Of a stretch of 64,000 nucleotides of DNA, positions 1 through 7,927 are shown piece by piece. The notes beneath the pieces are model-generated. The model saw only the letters and a list, made by a program, of their open reading frames with translations, was not told the origin of the DNA and searched no databases. The DNA comes from Sediminihabitans luteus. GTDB taxonomy: Bacteria > Actinomycetota > Actinomycetes > Actinomycetales > Cellulomonadaceae. A program made the position numbers and the translations under genes. Every line of letters starts with the position of its first letter. The first letter of the stretch is position 1. Where the stretch lies: NCBI RefSeq assembly GCF_002797595.1, contig NZ_PGFE01000002.1, forward strand, positions 186,001 to 250,000, written 5' to 3'.

Positions 1-1475
1 AGCAGCAGGGTCGCGCCGCCGAGCTCGAGCAGCAGGATCTGCATGCGCGCCTGCTGCCCGCCCGAGAGCGTCTCGTACCGCTGCTCGGCCTGCGACACGA
101 GGCCGTAGCGGTCGAGGGCCTTGGAGGCCTGCTCGCGTCCCATGCCGGAGCGGTGCCCCTCGCCGCGGTGCAGGATGTCGAGCAGCGTGCGGCCCTCGAG
201 CTCGGCGTGCCCGTGGTTCTGCGCGAACCAGCCGGGGCGCACGCGCGAGCCGAGCGCGGCCCGCCCGGTGTGCTCGACGGGCGCGATCTCGGGCGACCCC
301 TCGGCGGGCTCGTGCTCGCGGTCCGGGTCGGAGCCGCCGCGCGCCAGCAGGCGCATGAAGTGGCTCTTGCCCGACCCGTTCGAGCCGAGCACCGCGACGC
401 GCTCGCCGTAGAACAGCTCGAGGTCGAACGGCTGCATGAGGCCCGTGAGGCCCAGCCCGTCGCACGTGACCGCCCGCTTGGCGGTGCGACCGCCCGCGAG
501 CCGTACGCGCACGTTCTGCTCGTGCGAGAACTGCGGCGGCGGCCCGACCTCCTCGAACTTGCGCAGGCGCGTCTGCGCGGCCGAGTACCGGCTCGAGAGC
601 CCGTCGTTGAACGCGGCCTTGTTCTTGAGCGTGTTGACGAGGTCCTTGAGCTTGGCGTGCTCCTCGTCCCAGCGCCGCAGCATCTCCTCCTGCCGTTCGC
701 GCCGCTTCTCGCGCGCGTCGGCGTAGCTCGCGAACCCGCCGCCGTGCACCCAGATGCTCGCGCCGTTCGCGCCGGGCTCGAGCGTCGCGACGTGCGTCGC
801 GGTGTTCGCGAGCAGCTCGCGGTCGTGCGAGACGTAGAGCACGGTCTTGGGGGAGGCGACGAGCTCGGCCTCGAGCCACCGCTTGGTCGGCACGTCGAGC
901 GCGTTGTCGGGCTCGTCGAGCAGCAGCACCTCGTCGGGACCGCGCAGCAGCGAGGTGAGGATGAGCCGCTTGCGCTCGCCGCCCGAGAGCGTGCGCATCT
1001 CGCGCCACTGCGCCTGCTCGAACTCGATGCCGAGCACCTCGGTCGTGACCTTGTCCCACGCGAGCTCGGCGTCGTACCCGCCGACGTCGGCCCAGTCGAC
1101 GATCGCCTGCGCGTAGCGCATCTGCGCGGGCTCGTCGTCGACCTCCATGATGTCGTGCTCGGCCTCGGCGAGCTCCTTCGCGGCGGCCCGGATCGTGGGC
1201 GAGGAGACCTCCACGAGGGCCTCGCGCACGGTCGTCGGGTCGTCGGCGCGCACCACGACCTGGCGCATGACGCCGAGGCCGCCCGTGACGGTCACCGCGC
1301 CGCGGTGCGGTGCGAGGTCGCCCGTGACGATGCGCAGCAGCGTCGTCTTGCCCGCGCCGTTGGGGCCGATCAGGGCCGTGCGCGTGCCCGTGGGGACGCG
1401 CAGCGAGACGCCGTCCAGGAGCGTGCGCCCGTCGGAGAGCTCGTAGCCGATCTCGCTGATGTCGATGTGACCCAT
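1..1475 (-). CDS. ABC-F family ATP-binding protein, 3' end missing
   Basis: Soluble tandem ABC ATPase of the ABC-F class, which acts on ribosomes (translation factor or antibiotic protection) rather than in transport. The first domain has Walker A GPNGAGKTT near residue 35, signature LSGGERKRL and a Walker B ending in LDEP. A charged linker follows (EKRRERQEEMLRRWDEEH, the expected inter-domain region). The second domain has Walker A GSNGSGKS and signature LSGGQQAR. No membrane segment is present. About 491 codons are visible and the reading frame runs off the window start, so only the final Walker B region is missing. Start chosen at ATG 1475 (MGHIDISEIGYEL). Which ABC-F subgroup it belongs to cannot be told from motifs. 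Confidence 0.9.
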   Translation of the reverse strand, partial: MGHIDISEIGYELSDGRTLLDGVSLRVPTGTRTALIGPNGAGKTTLLRIVTGDLAPHRGAVTVTGGLGVMRQVVVRADDPTTVREALVEVSSPTIRAAAKELAEAEHDIMEVDDEPAQMRYAQAIVDWADVGGYDAELAWDKVTTEVLGIEFEQAQWREMRTLSGGERKRLILTSLLRGPDEVLLLDEPDNALDVPTKRWLEAELVASPKTVLYVSHDRELLANTATHVATLEPGANGASIWVHGGGFASYADAREKRRERQEEMLRRWDEEHAKLKDLVNTLKNKAAFNDGLSSRYSAAQTRLRKFEEVGPPPQFSHEQNVRVRLAGGRTAKRAVTCDGLGLTGLMQPFDLELFYGERVAVLGSNGSGKSHFMRLLARGGSDPDREHEPAEGSPEIAPVEHTGRAALGSRVRPGWFAQNHGHAELEGRTLLDILHRGEGHRSGMGREQASKALDRYGLVSQAEQRYETLSGGQQARMQILLLELGGATLL

Positions 1476-1506
1476 GCGGGCAATGATCCCCGACGCGGAC
1501 GGCCGC

Positions 1507-1524
1507 CCGGTACCTGAATACCGG
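1507..1524 (-). terminator. Short hairpin downstream of the oxidoreductase gene
   Basis: CCGGTA-6-TACCGG inverted repeat in the 59-base gap just after the oxidoreductase stop and before the ABC-F start. It has no T-tract and is weak, so termination is only a possibility. Confidence 0.25.
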
Positions 1525-1534
1525 ACGGTGACCG

Positions 1535-2455
1535 TCAGACCCGCACGACGACCTTGCCGCGCACGTGACCGGTCGCGCTGAGCTCCTGCGCCCTGGCCGC
1601 GTCGGCCAGGTCGAAGACCTCGGCGACGTGGACCGCGACCTTGCCGTCGTCGATCAGCGTGCCGAGCGCCGTGAGGTCCTCGGACGACGGGCGCACCCAC
1701 GCGTAGATCCCGCCGAGCTCGCGCACGGCCGGGTCGGCGATCGAGACCGCGGTGCCGCCGTCCGCCAGCACGTCGGGCGTCGAGGCGAGCGCGTCCCCGC
1801 CCACGTAGTCGAGGACGACGTCCACGCCGTCGGGGGCGATCGCGCGCACCCGCCCGGCCAGGCCCTCGCCGTACGTGACGGGCTCGGCGCCGAGCGAGCG
1901 CACGAACTCGTGGTTCGACTCCGAGGCGGTCCCGATCACGCGGGCGCCGCGTGCCGCGGCGATCTGCACCGCGAACGACCCGACCCCGCCGGCCGCGGCG
2001 TGCACCAGGACCGTCTGGCCCTCGCGCAGCCCCGAGCGCTCGATGGTCTGGTAGGCCGTGAGGCCCGTCAGCGGGACGGCCGCGGCCTCCTCGAACGTCA
2101 ACGACGCAGGCTTCGCGGCGAGCGTCCGCACGGGCGCCGCGACGTACTCGGCGAACGTGCCGCCCTGCAGCAGGTCCTTGCGCACGTACCCGTAGACCTC
2201 GTCGCCGACCGAGAGCTCGGGGGTGTCGAAGCCCACCTGCTCGACGACGCCCGCGACGTCCCAGCCGGGGATCGCGGGGAACCGGATGTCGAGCACCGGG
2301 TCGAGGTACCCCGCCTGGACCTTCCAGTCGACCGGGTTGACGCTCGTCGCGCGCACGCGGACCAGCACGGAGTCGGGACCGACCTTGGGCATCGGCTGGT
2401 CGGTGAGCTCGAGGACGTCGGGGCCGCCGTAGCGGGAGTAGGTGATTGCTCGCAT
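1535..2455 (-). CDS. NADP-dependent zinc-independent alcohol dehydrogenase/quinone oxidoreductase-like protein
   Basis: 306-residue medium-chain reductase. The N-terminal GroES-like half (MRAITYSRYGGPDVLEL, then VNPVDWKVQAG) and a Rossmann half with VLVHAAAGGVGSFAVQIA identify the quinone oxidoreductase (Qor-like) branch. It lacks the structural zinc Cys cluster of true alcohol dehydrogenases. Expected to reduce quinones or activated alkenes with NADPH in the cytoplasm; the substrate is unknown. Start at ATG 2455 is preferred over an upstream in-frame ATG because family homology begins exactly at MRAITYSRYG. An 8-bp-arm palindrome lies directly upstream, suggesting its own regulator. Confidence 0.88.
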   Translation of the reverse strand: MRAITYSRYGGPDVLELTDQPMPKVGPDSVLVRVRATSVNPVDWKVQAGYLDPVLDIRFPAIPGWDVAGVVEQVGFDTPELSVGDEVYGYVRKDLLQGGTFAEYVAAPVRTLAAKPASLTFEEAAAVPLTGLTAYQTIERSGLREGQTVLVHAAAGGVGSFAVQIAAARGARVIGTASESNHEFVRSLGAEPVTYGEGLAGRVRAIAPDGVDVVLDYVGGDALASTPDVLADGGTAVSIADPAVRELGGIYAWVRPSSEDLTALGTLIDDGKVAVHVAEVFDLADAARAQELSATGHVRGKVVVRV

Positions 2456-2461
2456 GTCAGC

Positions 2462-2481
2462 GGCAACCCCGACGGGTTGCC
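2462..2481. promoter_or_regulatory. Perfect inverted repeat upstream of the oxidoreductase gene
   Basis: GGCAACCC-CGAC-GGGTTGCC, arms of 8 bp and spacer of 4, ending 7 bases before the ATG at 2455 (minus strand). It is a candidate operator for an unseen regulator or a leader hairpin. No regulator gene lies next to it. Confidence 0.4.
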
Positions 2482-2525
2482 CTGCATTCCGGCGCACCGA
2501 TCCGCCGCGGCGTCCCGCACGACGC

Positions 2526-2921
2526 TCAGAACTGCGACACGTCCATGAAGAACGGTTCCCAGTGGTGGCCGTCCGGGTCGGCGAACCCGCCCTCGTACAT
2601 CGGCCCGTCCAGACCGGTCTCCTTGGTCGCGGTGCCCCCGGCGGCGAGCGCCTTCGCGACGATCGCGTCGACCTCGTCGGTCGAGTCGAACGAGAGCGCG
2701 TACAGCGCCCCGACGGTCCCCTCGGCCGGGCGCGGCGCGGGGGTGAACGACGCGAAGAAGTCGTGCGTGAGCAGCATCGCGTAGACCGTGTCCGAGAGCA
2801 CGACGCACGCCGCGTTCTCGTCCGTGAACTGCGGGTTGATCGTGAACCCGAGCGCCTCGTAGAAGGCCTTCGACGCGTCGAGGTCCCGCACGGGAAGGTT
2901 GACGAAGATCTGCAGGGCCAT
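2526..2921 (-). CDS. VOC superfamily (glyoxalase/bleomycin-resistance-like) protein
   Basis: 131 residues. It begins with MALQIFVNLPVRDLDASKAFYEALGF, the typical start of a glyoxalase-fold repeat, and ends with the second half-repeat DPDGHHWEPFFMD. Members of this branch (PhnB/YcgJ-like) are often annotated as extradiol dioxygenases or lactoylglutathione lyases, but the reaction cannot be assigned from sequence. An SD-like GGAGG lies 8 bases upstream of ATG 2921. It is divergent from the CHRD gene across a 175-bp gap. That gap holds a small GGTCGG-gat-CCGACC repeat at 3006-3020. Confidence 0.85.
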   Translation of the reverse strand: MALQIFVNLPVRDLDASKAFYEALGFTINPQFTDENAACVVLSDTVYAMLLTHDFFASFTPAPRPAEGTVGALYALSFDSTDEVDAIVAKALAAGGTATKETGLDGPMYEGGFADPDGHHWEPFFMDVSQF

Positions 2922-3096
2922 GACGTCCTCCGGTCGTCGGTGCGCCGCGGCGAGGTCGCGGAGCGCGTTCACGGGTTCAGACGCCTCGCGCGGGCCGAAC
3001 TCATCGGTCGGGATCCGACCCATCCGTTGCCCCGAGCACTCCGAACCCTGGACGTGGCACCGAGATTCGGGACGCCACCGAAGGAGGGGAACGACC

Positions 3097-3888
3097 ATGA
3101 AGGCACGCACCCGCGCCGCGCTCGCGGCACCCGCACTGACGCTCGCGGCGATGTTCGCCGTCGCCGGCCCTGCCGCGGCCGACACCGGCACCGCCCAGGG
3201 CGACCTCACGCCCGTCCCGCTCAACGGGGTCGACGGATCCGGCACCGCGATGGTCTGGGTCGACGGCACGACCCTCACGGTCCAGGTCGAGGCGACCGGA
3301 CTGCTGGCGGGCAGCCCGCACGCCGCGCACATCCACTACGGCGCCGACGCGCGCAACCAGTGCCCGACGGCCGCCGACGACGCCGACGGCTCGGGCACCA
3401 TCACGACGTCCGAGGGCGTGCCCTCGTACGGCACCGTCCAGGTCTCGCTCACGACGTCGGGCGACACGTCGCCCGACTCGGCGCTCGCGGTCGACCGGTT
3501 CGACACCGCGGAGGGCGGGAAGATCACCTACGAGCGTGGCGAGATCGAGGTCTCCCAGGACCTCGCCGACGACATCCTCGCGGGTGACGCGGCCGTCGTC
3601 GTGCACGGCGTCGACTACGACGGCTCGGGCGCCTACGACGGGGACGCGAAGTCCGACCTCGACCCGTCGCTGCCCGCCGAGGCGACCGACCCCGCGCTGT
3701 GCGGGATCGTCACGGCCTCGCAGATGACCGACATGCCGACCGGCGGCGTCCAGACCGGCAGCGGTGGCACGCAGGGCACCGAGAACCTCGGCCTCCTGGT
3801 CGCCGGTGGGGCCGCGCTCGCCGTGGGTGGCGGGCTCCTCGGCGCCGGCGTCGTGAGCCGTCGTCGCACGCACCGCACGGACGCCTGA
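3097..3888 (+). CDS. CHRD-domain surface protein with C-terminal membrane anchor
   Basis: 263 residues. A Sec signal peptide covers residues 1-29 (cleavage after GPAAA). A CHRD-type beta domain follows (roughly 35-190), with the family hallmark ATGLLAGSPHAAHIHYG. The C-terminus has a Gly/Thr linker, a hydrophobic stretch LGLLVAGGAALAVGGGLLGA and the basic tail SRRRTHR. That layout resembles a sortase substrate, but there is no LPxTG; a PTGGVQTG segment precedes the hydrophobic stretch instead. GAAGGAGGGG is an SD 8 bases before ATG 3097. The stop overlaps the sortase start (TGATG), so the two are surely co-translated and the protein is the obvious sortase client. The function of CHRD domains is unknown. 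Confidence 0.88.
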   Translation: MKARTRAALAAPALTLAAMFAVAGPAAADTGTAQGDLTPVPLNGVDGSGTAMVWVDGTTLTVQVEATGLLAGSPHAAHIHYGADARNQCPTAADDADGSGTITTSEGVPSYGTVQVSLTTSGDTSPDSALAVDRFDTAEGGKITYERGEIEVSQDLADDILAGDAAVVVHGVDYDGSGAYDGDAKSDLDPSLPAEATDPALCGIVTASQMTDMPTGGVQTGSGGTQGTENLGLLVAGGAALAVGGGLLGAGVVSRRRTHRTDA

Positions 3889-4655
3889 TGTCGGACGACG
3901 CCCGGCCCGCCGAGGCCGGTACCGCACCGGGCCGGCGGGCCTGGCGTCGTCGTCCGGTCGTGCTCGTGACCGCGGTCGCCCTGCTCCTGGGCGGGGGGAC
4001 CGCGGTCACGGTCGCGGTCGCGGGCCAGGAGCCCGCACCGCCGCAGGTGTCGGACGCCGCGGGGTCGGGTCGGTCCGCCGGGCCGGGCGTGACCTCGTCA
4101 CCAGGGGTCACCCCGGTGCCCGGCATGACCCCTGTGCCTGGCATGACCTCGTCGCCCGGTACGAACCCGGCGCCCAGCGAGACCCCCGAGCCGGTGGCGC
4201 CCGCGCCCGAGCCGCTGCCCGTCCGCGTCGAGATCCCGTCGATCGGGGTCTCGTCGGAGCTGCTCCACCTGGGCCTGAACGACGACGGCACGGTCGAGGT
4301 GCCGGCCGGCGCCGACATCGACCGGGCGGCATGGTTCGACGGCTCGCCACGCCCAGGCGCCGTCGGGCCCGCGGTGATCGAGGGGCACGTCGACAGCCCG
4401 AACGGCGAGTCGGTGTTCTACGACCTCGCGGCCGTCGAGCCGGGCGCACGCGTCACGGTCGAGCGGGCTGACGGCAGCACGGCCGAGTTCGTCGTCGACC
4501 GCGTCGAGTCGTACCCCAAGGACGAGTTCCCGACGCTCGCCGTGTACGGCAACACCGACGGCCCCGAGCTGAGGGTCATCACCTGCGGCGGGTCGTGGGA
4601 CCCGTCCGTCGGTCACTACCGCGACAACACGGTCGTGTTCGCGCACCTGAGCTGA
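3888..4655 (+). CDS. Class F sortase
   Basis: 255-residue membrane-anchored transpeptidase. Basic N-terminus, one TM segment (VVLVTAVALLLGGGTAVTVAV), then a low-complexity Pro/Thr/Ser linker with repeated TPVPGM/TSSPG units. The sortase barrel follows: PVRVEIPSIGVSSEL, catalytic His in VIEGHVDS, catalytic Cys in RVITCGG, and Arg in HYRDNTVVFAHL. A VITC variant of the TLXTC box and the short barrel fit class F. It should cleave a sorting signal and attach the protein to the cell wall outside the membrane. Translationally coupled to the CHRD gene by a one-base stop/start overlap. Confidence 0.92.
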   Translation: MSDDARPAEAGTAPGRRAWRRRPVVLVTAVALLLGGGTAVTVAVAGQEPAPPQVSDAAGSGRSAGPGVTSSPGVTPVPGMTPVPGMTSSPGTNPAPSETPEPVAPAPEPLPVRVEIPSIGVSSELLHLGLNDDGTVEVPAGADIDRAAWFDGSPRPGAVGPAVIEGHVDSPNGESVFYDLAAVEPGARVTVERADGSTAEFVVDRVESYPKDEFPTLAVYGNTDGPELRVITCGGSWDPSVGHYRDNTVVFAHLS

Positions 4656-4686
4656 TCAGCGATCGGGCAGCGGTGGCTTCGCCGAC

Positions 4687-5118
4687 TCAGGAGCCGTCGC
4701 CCCCGTCACCGTCAGGGGGGACGTACTCGTAGCGCAGGTCGTGCGTGACGGAGGCGATGTGTCCGAAGTCCCGGTCCGCGGTCAGGACCGTCGCGTCGTT
4801 CAGCAGCGCGTAGGCGGCGATGAGGATGTCGATCGCACCGGCTGCGCGGAACAGCCCGCCTTCCCACAGGCCCTGCTGGATGTCGAGGACGAGTGCCTCG
4901 TCCGGGTGGTGGTCGAGGGGGAACCCGAGCCCGATGGCCTCCCGGTACGCCGCGTAGCGTCCGGCGGGCGCGGAGTGGCAGAACTCCAGGACCTGCGGGG
5001 GACAGGTCACGAAGTAGTCGGCGGGACTTCGACGGATCTGCTCGATGCGGGCGGTGGCCAGCGGCGACCGCAGCACGACGCGTGCCCACACGGAGTTGTC
5101 GACGAGGTACGCAGTCAT
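4687..5118 (-). CDS. VapC-family PIN-domain toxin
   Basis: 143 residues. PIN ribonuclease fold with the expected acidic residues D7 (YLVDNS), E45 (VLEFCH), D97 (AIDILIA) and D115 (LTADRDF), which would bind Mg/Mn and cut RNA. The RNA target is unknown; VapC proteins often cut initiator tRNA or the 23S sarcin-ricin loop. ATG 5118 overlaps the stop of the antitoxin gene by one base. The tail ends in an acidic Gly/Asp stretch. Convergent with the sortase gene, 31 bp away. Confidence 0.92.
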   Translation of the reverse strand: MTAYLVDNSVWARVVLRSPLATARIEQIRRSPADYFVTCPPQVLEFCHSAPAGRYAAYREAIGLGFPLDHHPDEALVLDIQQGLWEGGLFRAAGAIDILIAAYALLNDATVLTADRDFGHIASVTHDLRYEYVPPDGDGGDGS

Positions 5119-5357
5119 CAGGGTGTCGGTGCAGCTCCGGGAGCCTTCGGCTCATGGGGGTGGCCGACGGTCGCCGACCCGAGGCCCTCGGGCAGGTCGG
5201 ACAGTGCAGCGATGGCGTCGACCATCGCGGTCTTGCTCTCGTGAGCGATCAGGCGGCGAAGCGCGAGATCCACGACGTCCTTGTTGGATCGTGCGTGAGT
5301 CAGCGCGCGGGCACGCGCAAGGCGTTCGGGGTCGATCGAGATGCTGGTGATCGCCAT
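5118..5357 (-). CDS. VapB-type antitoxin (ribbon-helix-helix)
   Basis: 79 residues. The N-terminal strand-helix-helix MAITSISIDPERL...RSNKDVVDLALRRLI is a typical ribbon-helix-helix DNA-binding domain. The C-terminal half (PEGLGSATVGHPHEPKAP) would wrap around the toxin. The SD GGAGGTGAG sits 6 bases before ATG 5357. Directly upstream is a perfect 13-bp-arm palindrome, which should be the autoregulatory site. Stop overlaps the vapC start, as in most type II systems. Confidence 0.88.
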   Translation of the reverse strand: MAITSISIDPERLARARALTHARSNKDVVDLALRRLIAHESKTAMVDAIAALSDLPEGLGSATVGHPHEPKAPGAAPTP

Positions 5358-5370
5358 GGTGTCTCACCTC

Positions 5371-5400
5371 CGGTGATATATAGGCGACTATATATCACCG
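5371..5400. promoter_or_regulatory. vapBC operator/promoter palindrome
   Basis: Perfect inverted repeat: CGGTGATATATAG, spacer GCGA, CTATATATCACCG. It ends 14 bases from the vapB start, immediately upstream of its SD. The TATATA runs are an island of A/T in GC-rich DNA and probably serve as the -10 element, so toxin-antitoxin complex bound here would block transcription. The other edge lies 13 bp from the ligD stop codon. Confidence 0.8.
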
Positions 5401-5412
5401 GGCGAAGTCCGC

Positions 5413-7851
5413 TCACTCGACGCGCACCTCGGCCGGCGACTTGTCCGGCCGCCACCCCCGCCACACCGCGTGCCGCAGGCTCCCGACGCCCGGCTCGCCG
5501 CCCGTCCAGTCCGAGTGCAGCACCTCGACGACGTGCTTCGGGGTGACCCACCGGGCGTCGGCGGCGTCGGCCGCGGGGACGCCGTCCGCGGGCGAGGTCC
5601 TGCGCTCGATCGAGCCCAGCCGTGCGACGACGTCGGTGCGCTCGCGGTCCGTGAAGCCCGAGCCCACGCGACCGACGTACCGCAGCCCGCCGTCGTCCGG
5701 CACCGCGAGCAGGAGCGAGCCCAGCAGGTGGGAGCGTGCGCCGTGCCCCGGCCGCCACCCGACCACGACCGCCTCCTGCGCGCGCACGTGCTTGACCTTG
5801 AGCCACGAGCGCGACCGGCGGCCCGCGACGTACGTCGAGTCGAGGCGCTTGGCCACGACCCCCTCGAGCCGGAACCGGCGGCTCAGGCCCAGGGCGTCGT
5901 CGAACGCGTCGAGCGCGGGCGGCACCTCGACGCCCGCCGGCGGGTCGGCCAGCACCTCGGCGAGCCGCGCACGACGCACCTCGTACGGCTCGTGCGCGAG
6001 CGACCGCCCGTCGGCCTCGAGCAGGTCGAACACCATGTAGACCACGGGCACGCGCTCGCGCGCGGCCGCGACGTCGCGCGTGCCGCTCAGGTGCATGCGC
6101 TCCTGCAGGCGCCGGAAGCTCGGCCGGCCCTGCGTGTCGAGCGCGACGACCTCGCCGTCGAGCACCACGGGGTCGGACGGCGCGAGCCCGGCCAGCGCCG
6201 CGAGCTCGGGGTACGTCGCGGTCGTGTCCGCCCCCGAGCGACCCTGCACGCGCACGCCCTCGGGCGTGACCCGCGCGATCGTGCGGACCCCGTCCCACTT
6301 CATCTCGAACGCCCACCGGCCGTCGTCGGTGGACGACCGCGCGAGGGTCTCGCTCGCGGGGTGCGCGAGCATCGGCCGCCACGTCCGGGGGCTCTCGATC
6401 GGCGCGGGCGGCGGTGGGTCGGGCGCGGGGGCGGTCTCGACACCGCCGGGCTGGTCCTTCATCCGGTGGATCAGCCACGAGCCCTCGTCCTGCCCGTGCG
6501 TGCGGATCAGCGCGAGCCGCCGGTCGCCGTGCTGCTCGCCGTGCAGCACCACGATGACCTCCTCGCCCTCGCGCCACTTCTCGAGCTCGTACGTGCCCGC
6601 GTCCCAGATGCTCACCTCGCCCGCGCCGTACTCGCCCGCAGGGATCGTCCCCTCGAACGCTCCGTACGCGAGCGGGTGGTCCTCGGTCTGCACCGCGAGG
6701 TGGTTGCGCCCCGGGTCGGTCGGCTCGCCACGCGGCAGCGCCCAGCTCACCAGCACGCCGTCGTGCTCGAGCCGGAAGTCCCAGTGCAGCCGCCGGGCGT
6801 GGTGCTCCTGGATCACGAAGCTCGTGCCGGACGACGTCGCCGCGGGCTCGGCGGGCACCGGCTCGGGGGTCCTGCCCGGGTCGCGCATCGACCGGTACGT
6901 CGCGAGCCGGTCCGTGCCCGGCGCGGCCTCGAACGTCGCCATCCGGGCGGGCGTCGGCTCGAGCGCGGCCAGGTGACCCCGGGCCAGCGGCGCCAGGAGG
7001 TCGCCGTCCGCCTCGAGGCGCGCGACGACGTCCGCCATCTCGAGCTGCGCCAGACCGGGGGAGTCGAGCTCGTCCCAGGTCCGGGGCGCCGCGACCCACG
7101 GGCGCTCGCGGCCGCGCGGCGAGTACGGCGCGATCGTGGTCTTGGCGCCGTTGTTCTGCGACCAGTCGACGAGCACCTTGCCCGTGCGCAGGGACTTCTT
7201 CATGTCGCTCACGACGAGGTCGGGGTGGTCGGCCTCGAGCGCGCGGGCGAGCTCGTGCGCGACGTCCGCGACCGTGCCGGCGTCGTGCGCGCCGTCGAGC
7301 GGGGCGTACAGGTGCAGCCCCTTGGACCCGCTCGTGACGGGCAGCGGGTCGAGGCCCATGCCCGTCAGCAGCGTGCGCGCCCAGCGCGCGACCTCGGCGC
7401 ACTCCGGCAGGCCGACCCCCGGGCCGGGGTCGAGGTCGAGCACGAGGCGGTCCGGCGCGAGGTGCACCCCGGTGCGGCCGAACCGCCACTGCGGCACGTG
7501 GATCTCGAGCGAGGCGGTCTGCCCGAGCCACACGAGCGTCGGCAGGTCGCCGACGATCGCGTACTCGGTCGTGCGGCTGCGGTGCTCGATCGGGCGGCGG
7601 CGCACCCAGTCGGGCGTGCCCGCGTCGAGGTTCTTCTGGAAGAACACCTGCCCCTCGACCCCGTCGGGCCAGCGCTTGCGCGTCACGGGCCGTTCGGTCG
7701 CGTGCACGAGCAGCGCCGGGGCGACCGCGGTCAGGTAGGCGATCACGTCGGCCTTGGTCGTGCCTGTCGCCGGGTACAGCACCTTGTCGAGGTGCGAGAC
7801 GCGCACGCGCCGGCCGTCCACCAGGACGGTCTGAGCGGGGGCGGCGGCCAT
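5413..7851 (-). CDS. ligD: Multifunctional NHEJ DNA ligase LigD (polymerase-phosphoesterase-ligase)
   Basis: 812 residues in the mycobacterial domain order. The archaeo-eukaryotic primase-type polymerase domain covers about 1-300 (VSHLDKVLYPATGTTKADVIAY; catalytic DLDPGPG near 139). The 3'-phosphoesterase domain covers about 335-460 (FVIQEHHARRLHWDFRLEHDG, metal-binding His/Asp cluster). The ATP-dependent ligase has KWDG with nucleophile Lys about 518, then ligase motifs and an OB region (SWLKVKHVRAQEAVVVGW). It fills and seals double-strand breaks bridged by Ku, encoded 900 bp away on the other strand. Start ATG 7851 matches the usual LigD N-terminus; in-frame codons upstream lie inside the opposing gene. 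Its 5' end is divergent from the alarmone synthetase gene. Confidence 0.95.
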   Translation of the reverse strand: MAAAPAQTVLVDGRRVRVSHLDKVLYPATGTTKADVIAYLTAVAPALLVHATERPVTRKRWPDGVEGQVFFQKNLDAGTPDWVRRRPIEHRSRTTEYAIVGDLPTLVWLGQTASLEIHVPQWRFGRTGVHLAPDRLVLDLDPGPGVGLPECAEVARWARTLLTGMGLDPLPVTSGSKGLHLYAPLDGAHDAGTVADVAHELARALEADHPDLVVSDMKKSLRTGKVLVDWSQNNGAKTTIAPYSPRGRERPWVAAPRTWDELDSPGLAQLEMADVVARLEADGDLLAPLARGHLAALEPTPARMATFEAAPGTDRLATYRSMRDPGRTPEPVPAEPAATSSGTSFVIQEHHARRLHWDFRLEHDGVLVSWALPRGEPTDPGRNHLAVQTEDHPLAYGAFEGTIPAGEYGAGEVSIWDAGTYELEKWREGEEVIVVLHGEQHGDRRLALIRTHGQDEGSWLIHRMKDQPGGVETAPAPDPPPPAPIESPRTWRPMLAHPASETLARSSTDDGRWAFEMKWDGVRTIARVTPEGVRVQGRSGADTTATYPELAALAGLAPSDPVVLDGEVVALDTQGRPSFRRLQERMHLSGTRDVAAARERVPVVYMVFDLLEADGRSLAHEPYEVRRARLAEVLADPPAGVEVPPALDAFDDALGLSRRFRLEGVVAKRLDSTYVAGRRSRSWLKVKHVRAQEAVVVGWRPGHGARSHLLGSLLLAVPDDGGLRYVGRVGSGFTDRERTDVVARLGSIERRTSPADGVPAADAADARWVTPKHVVEVLHSDWTGGEPGVGSLRHAVWRGWRPDKSPAEVRVE

Positions 7852-7915
7852 GGTGCCATGGTGCGTCGTGCCGGGGCGCGGCGCAGCAGGGCAGGGTTCG
7901 TCCAGGGGCGCCCCG

Positions 7916-7921
7916 TACCCT
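7916..7921 (+). promoter_or_regulatory. Probable -10 element of a leaderless mRNA (alarmone synthetase)
   Basis: TACCCT followed by 6 bases and the GTG at 7928. No Shine-Dalgarno is present. Same geometry as twelve other genes in the window, and it supports the GTG rather than the ATG at 7850. Confidence 0.6.
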
Positions 7922-7927
7922 GGACGG

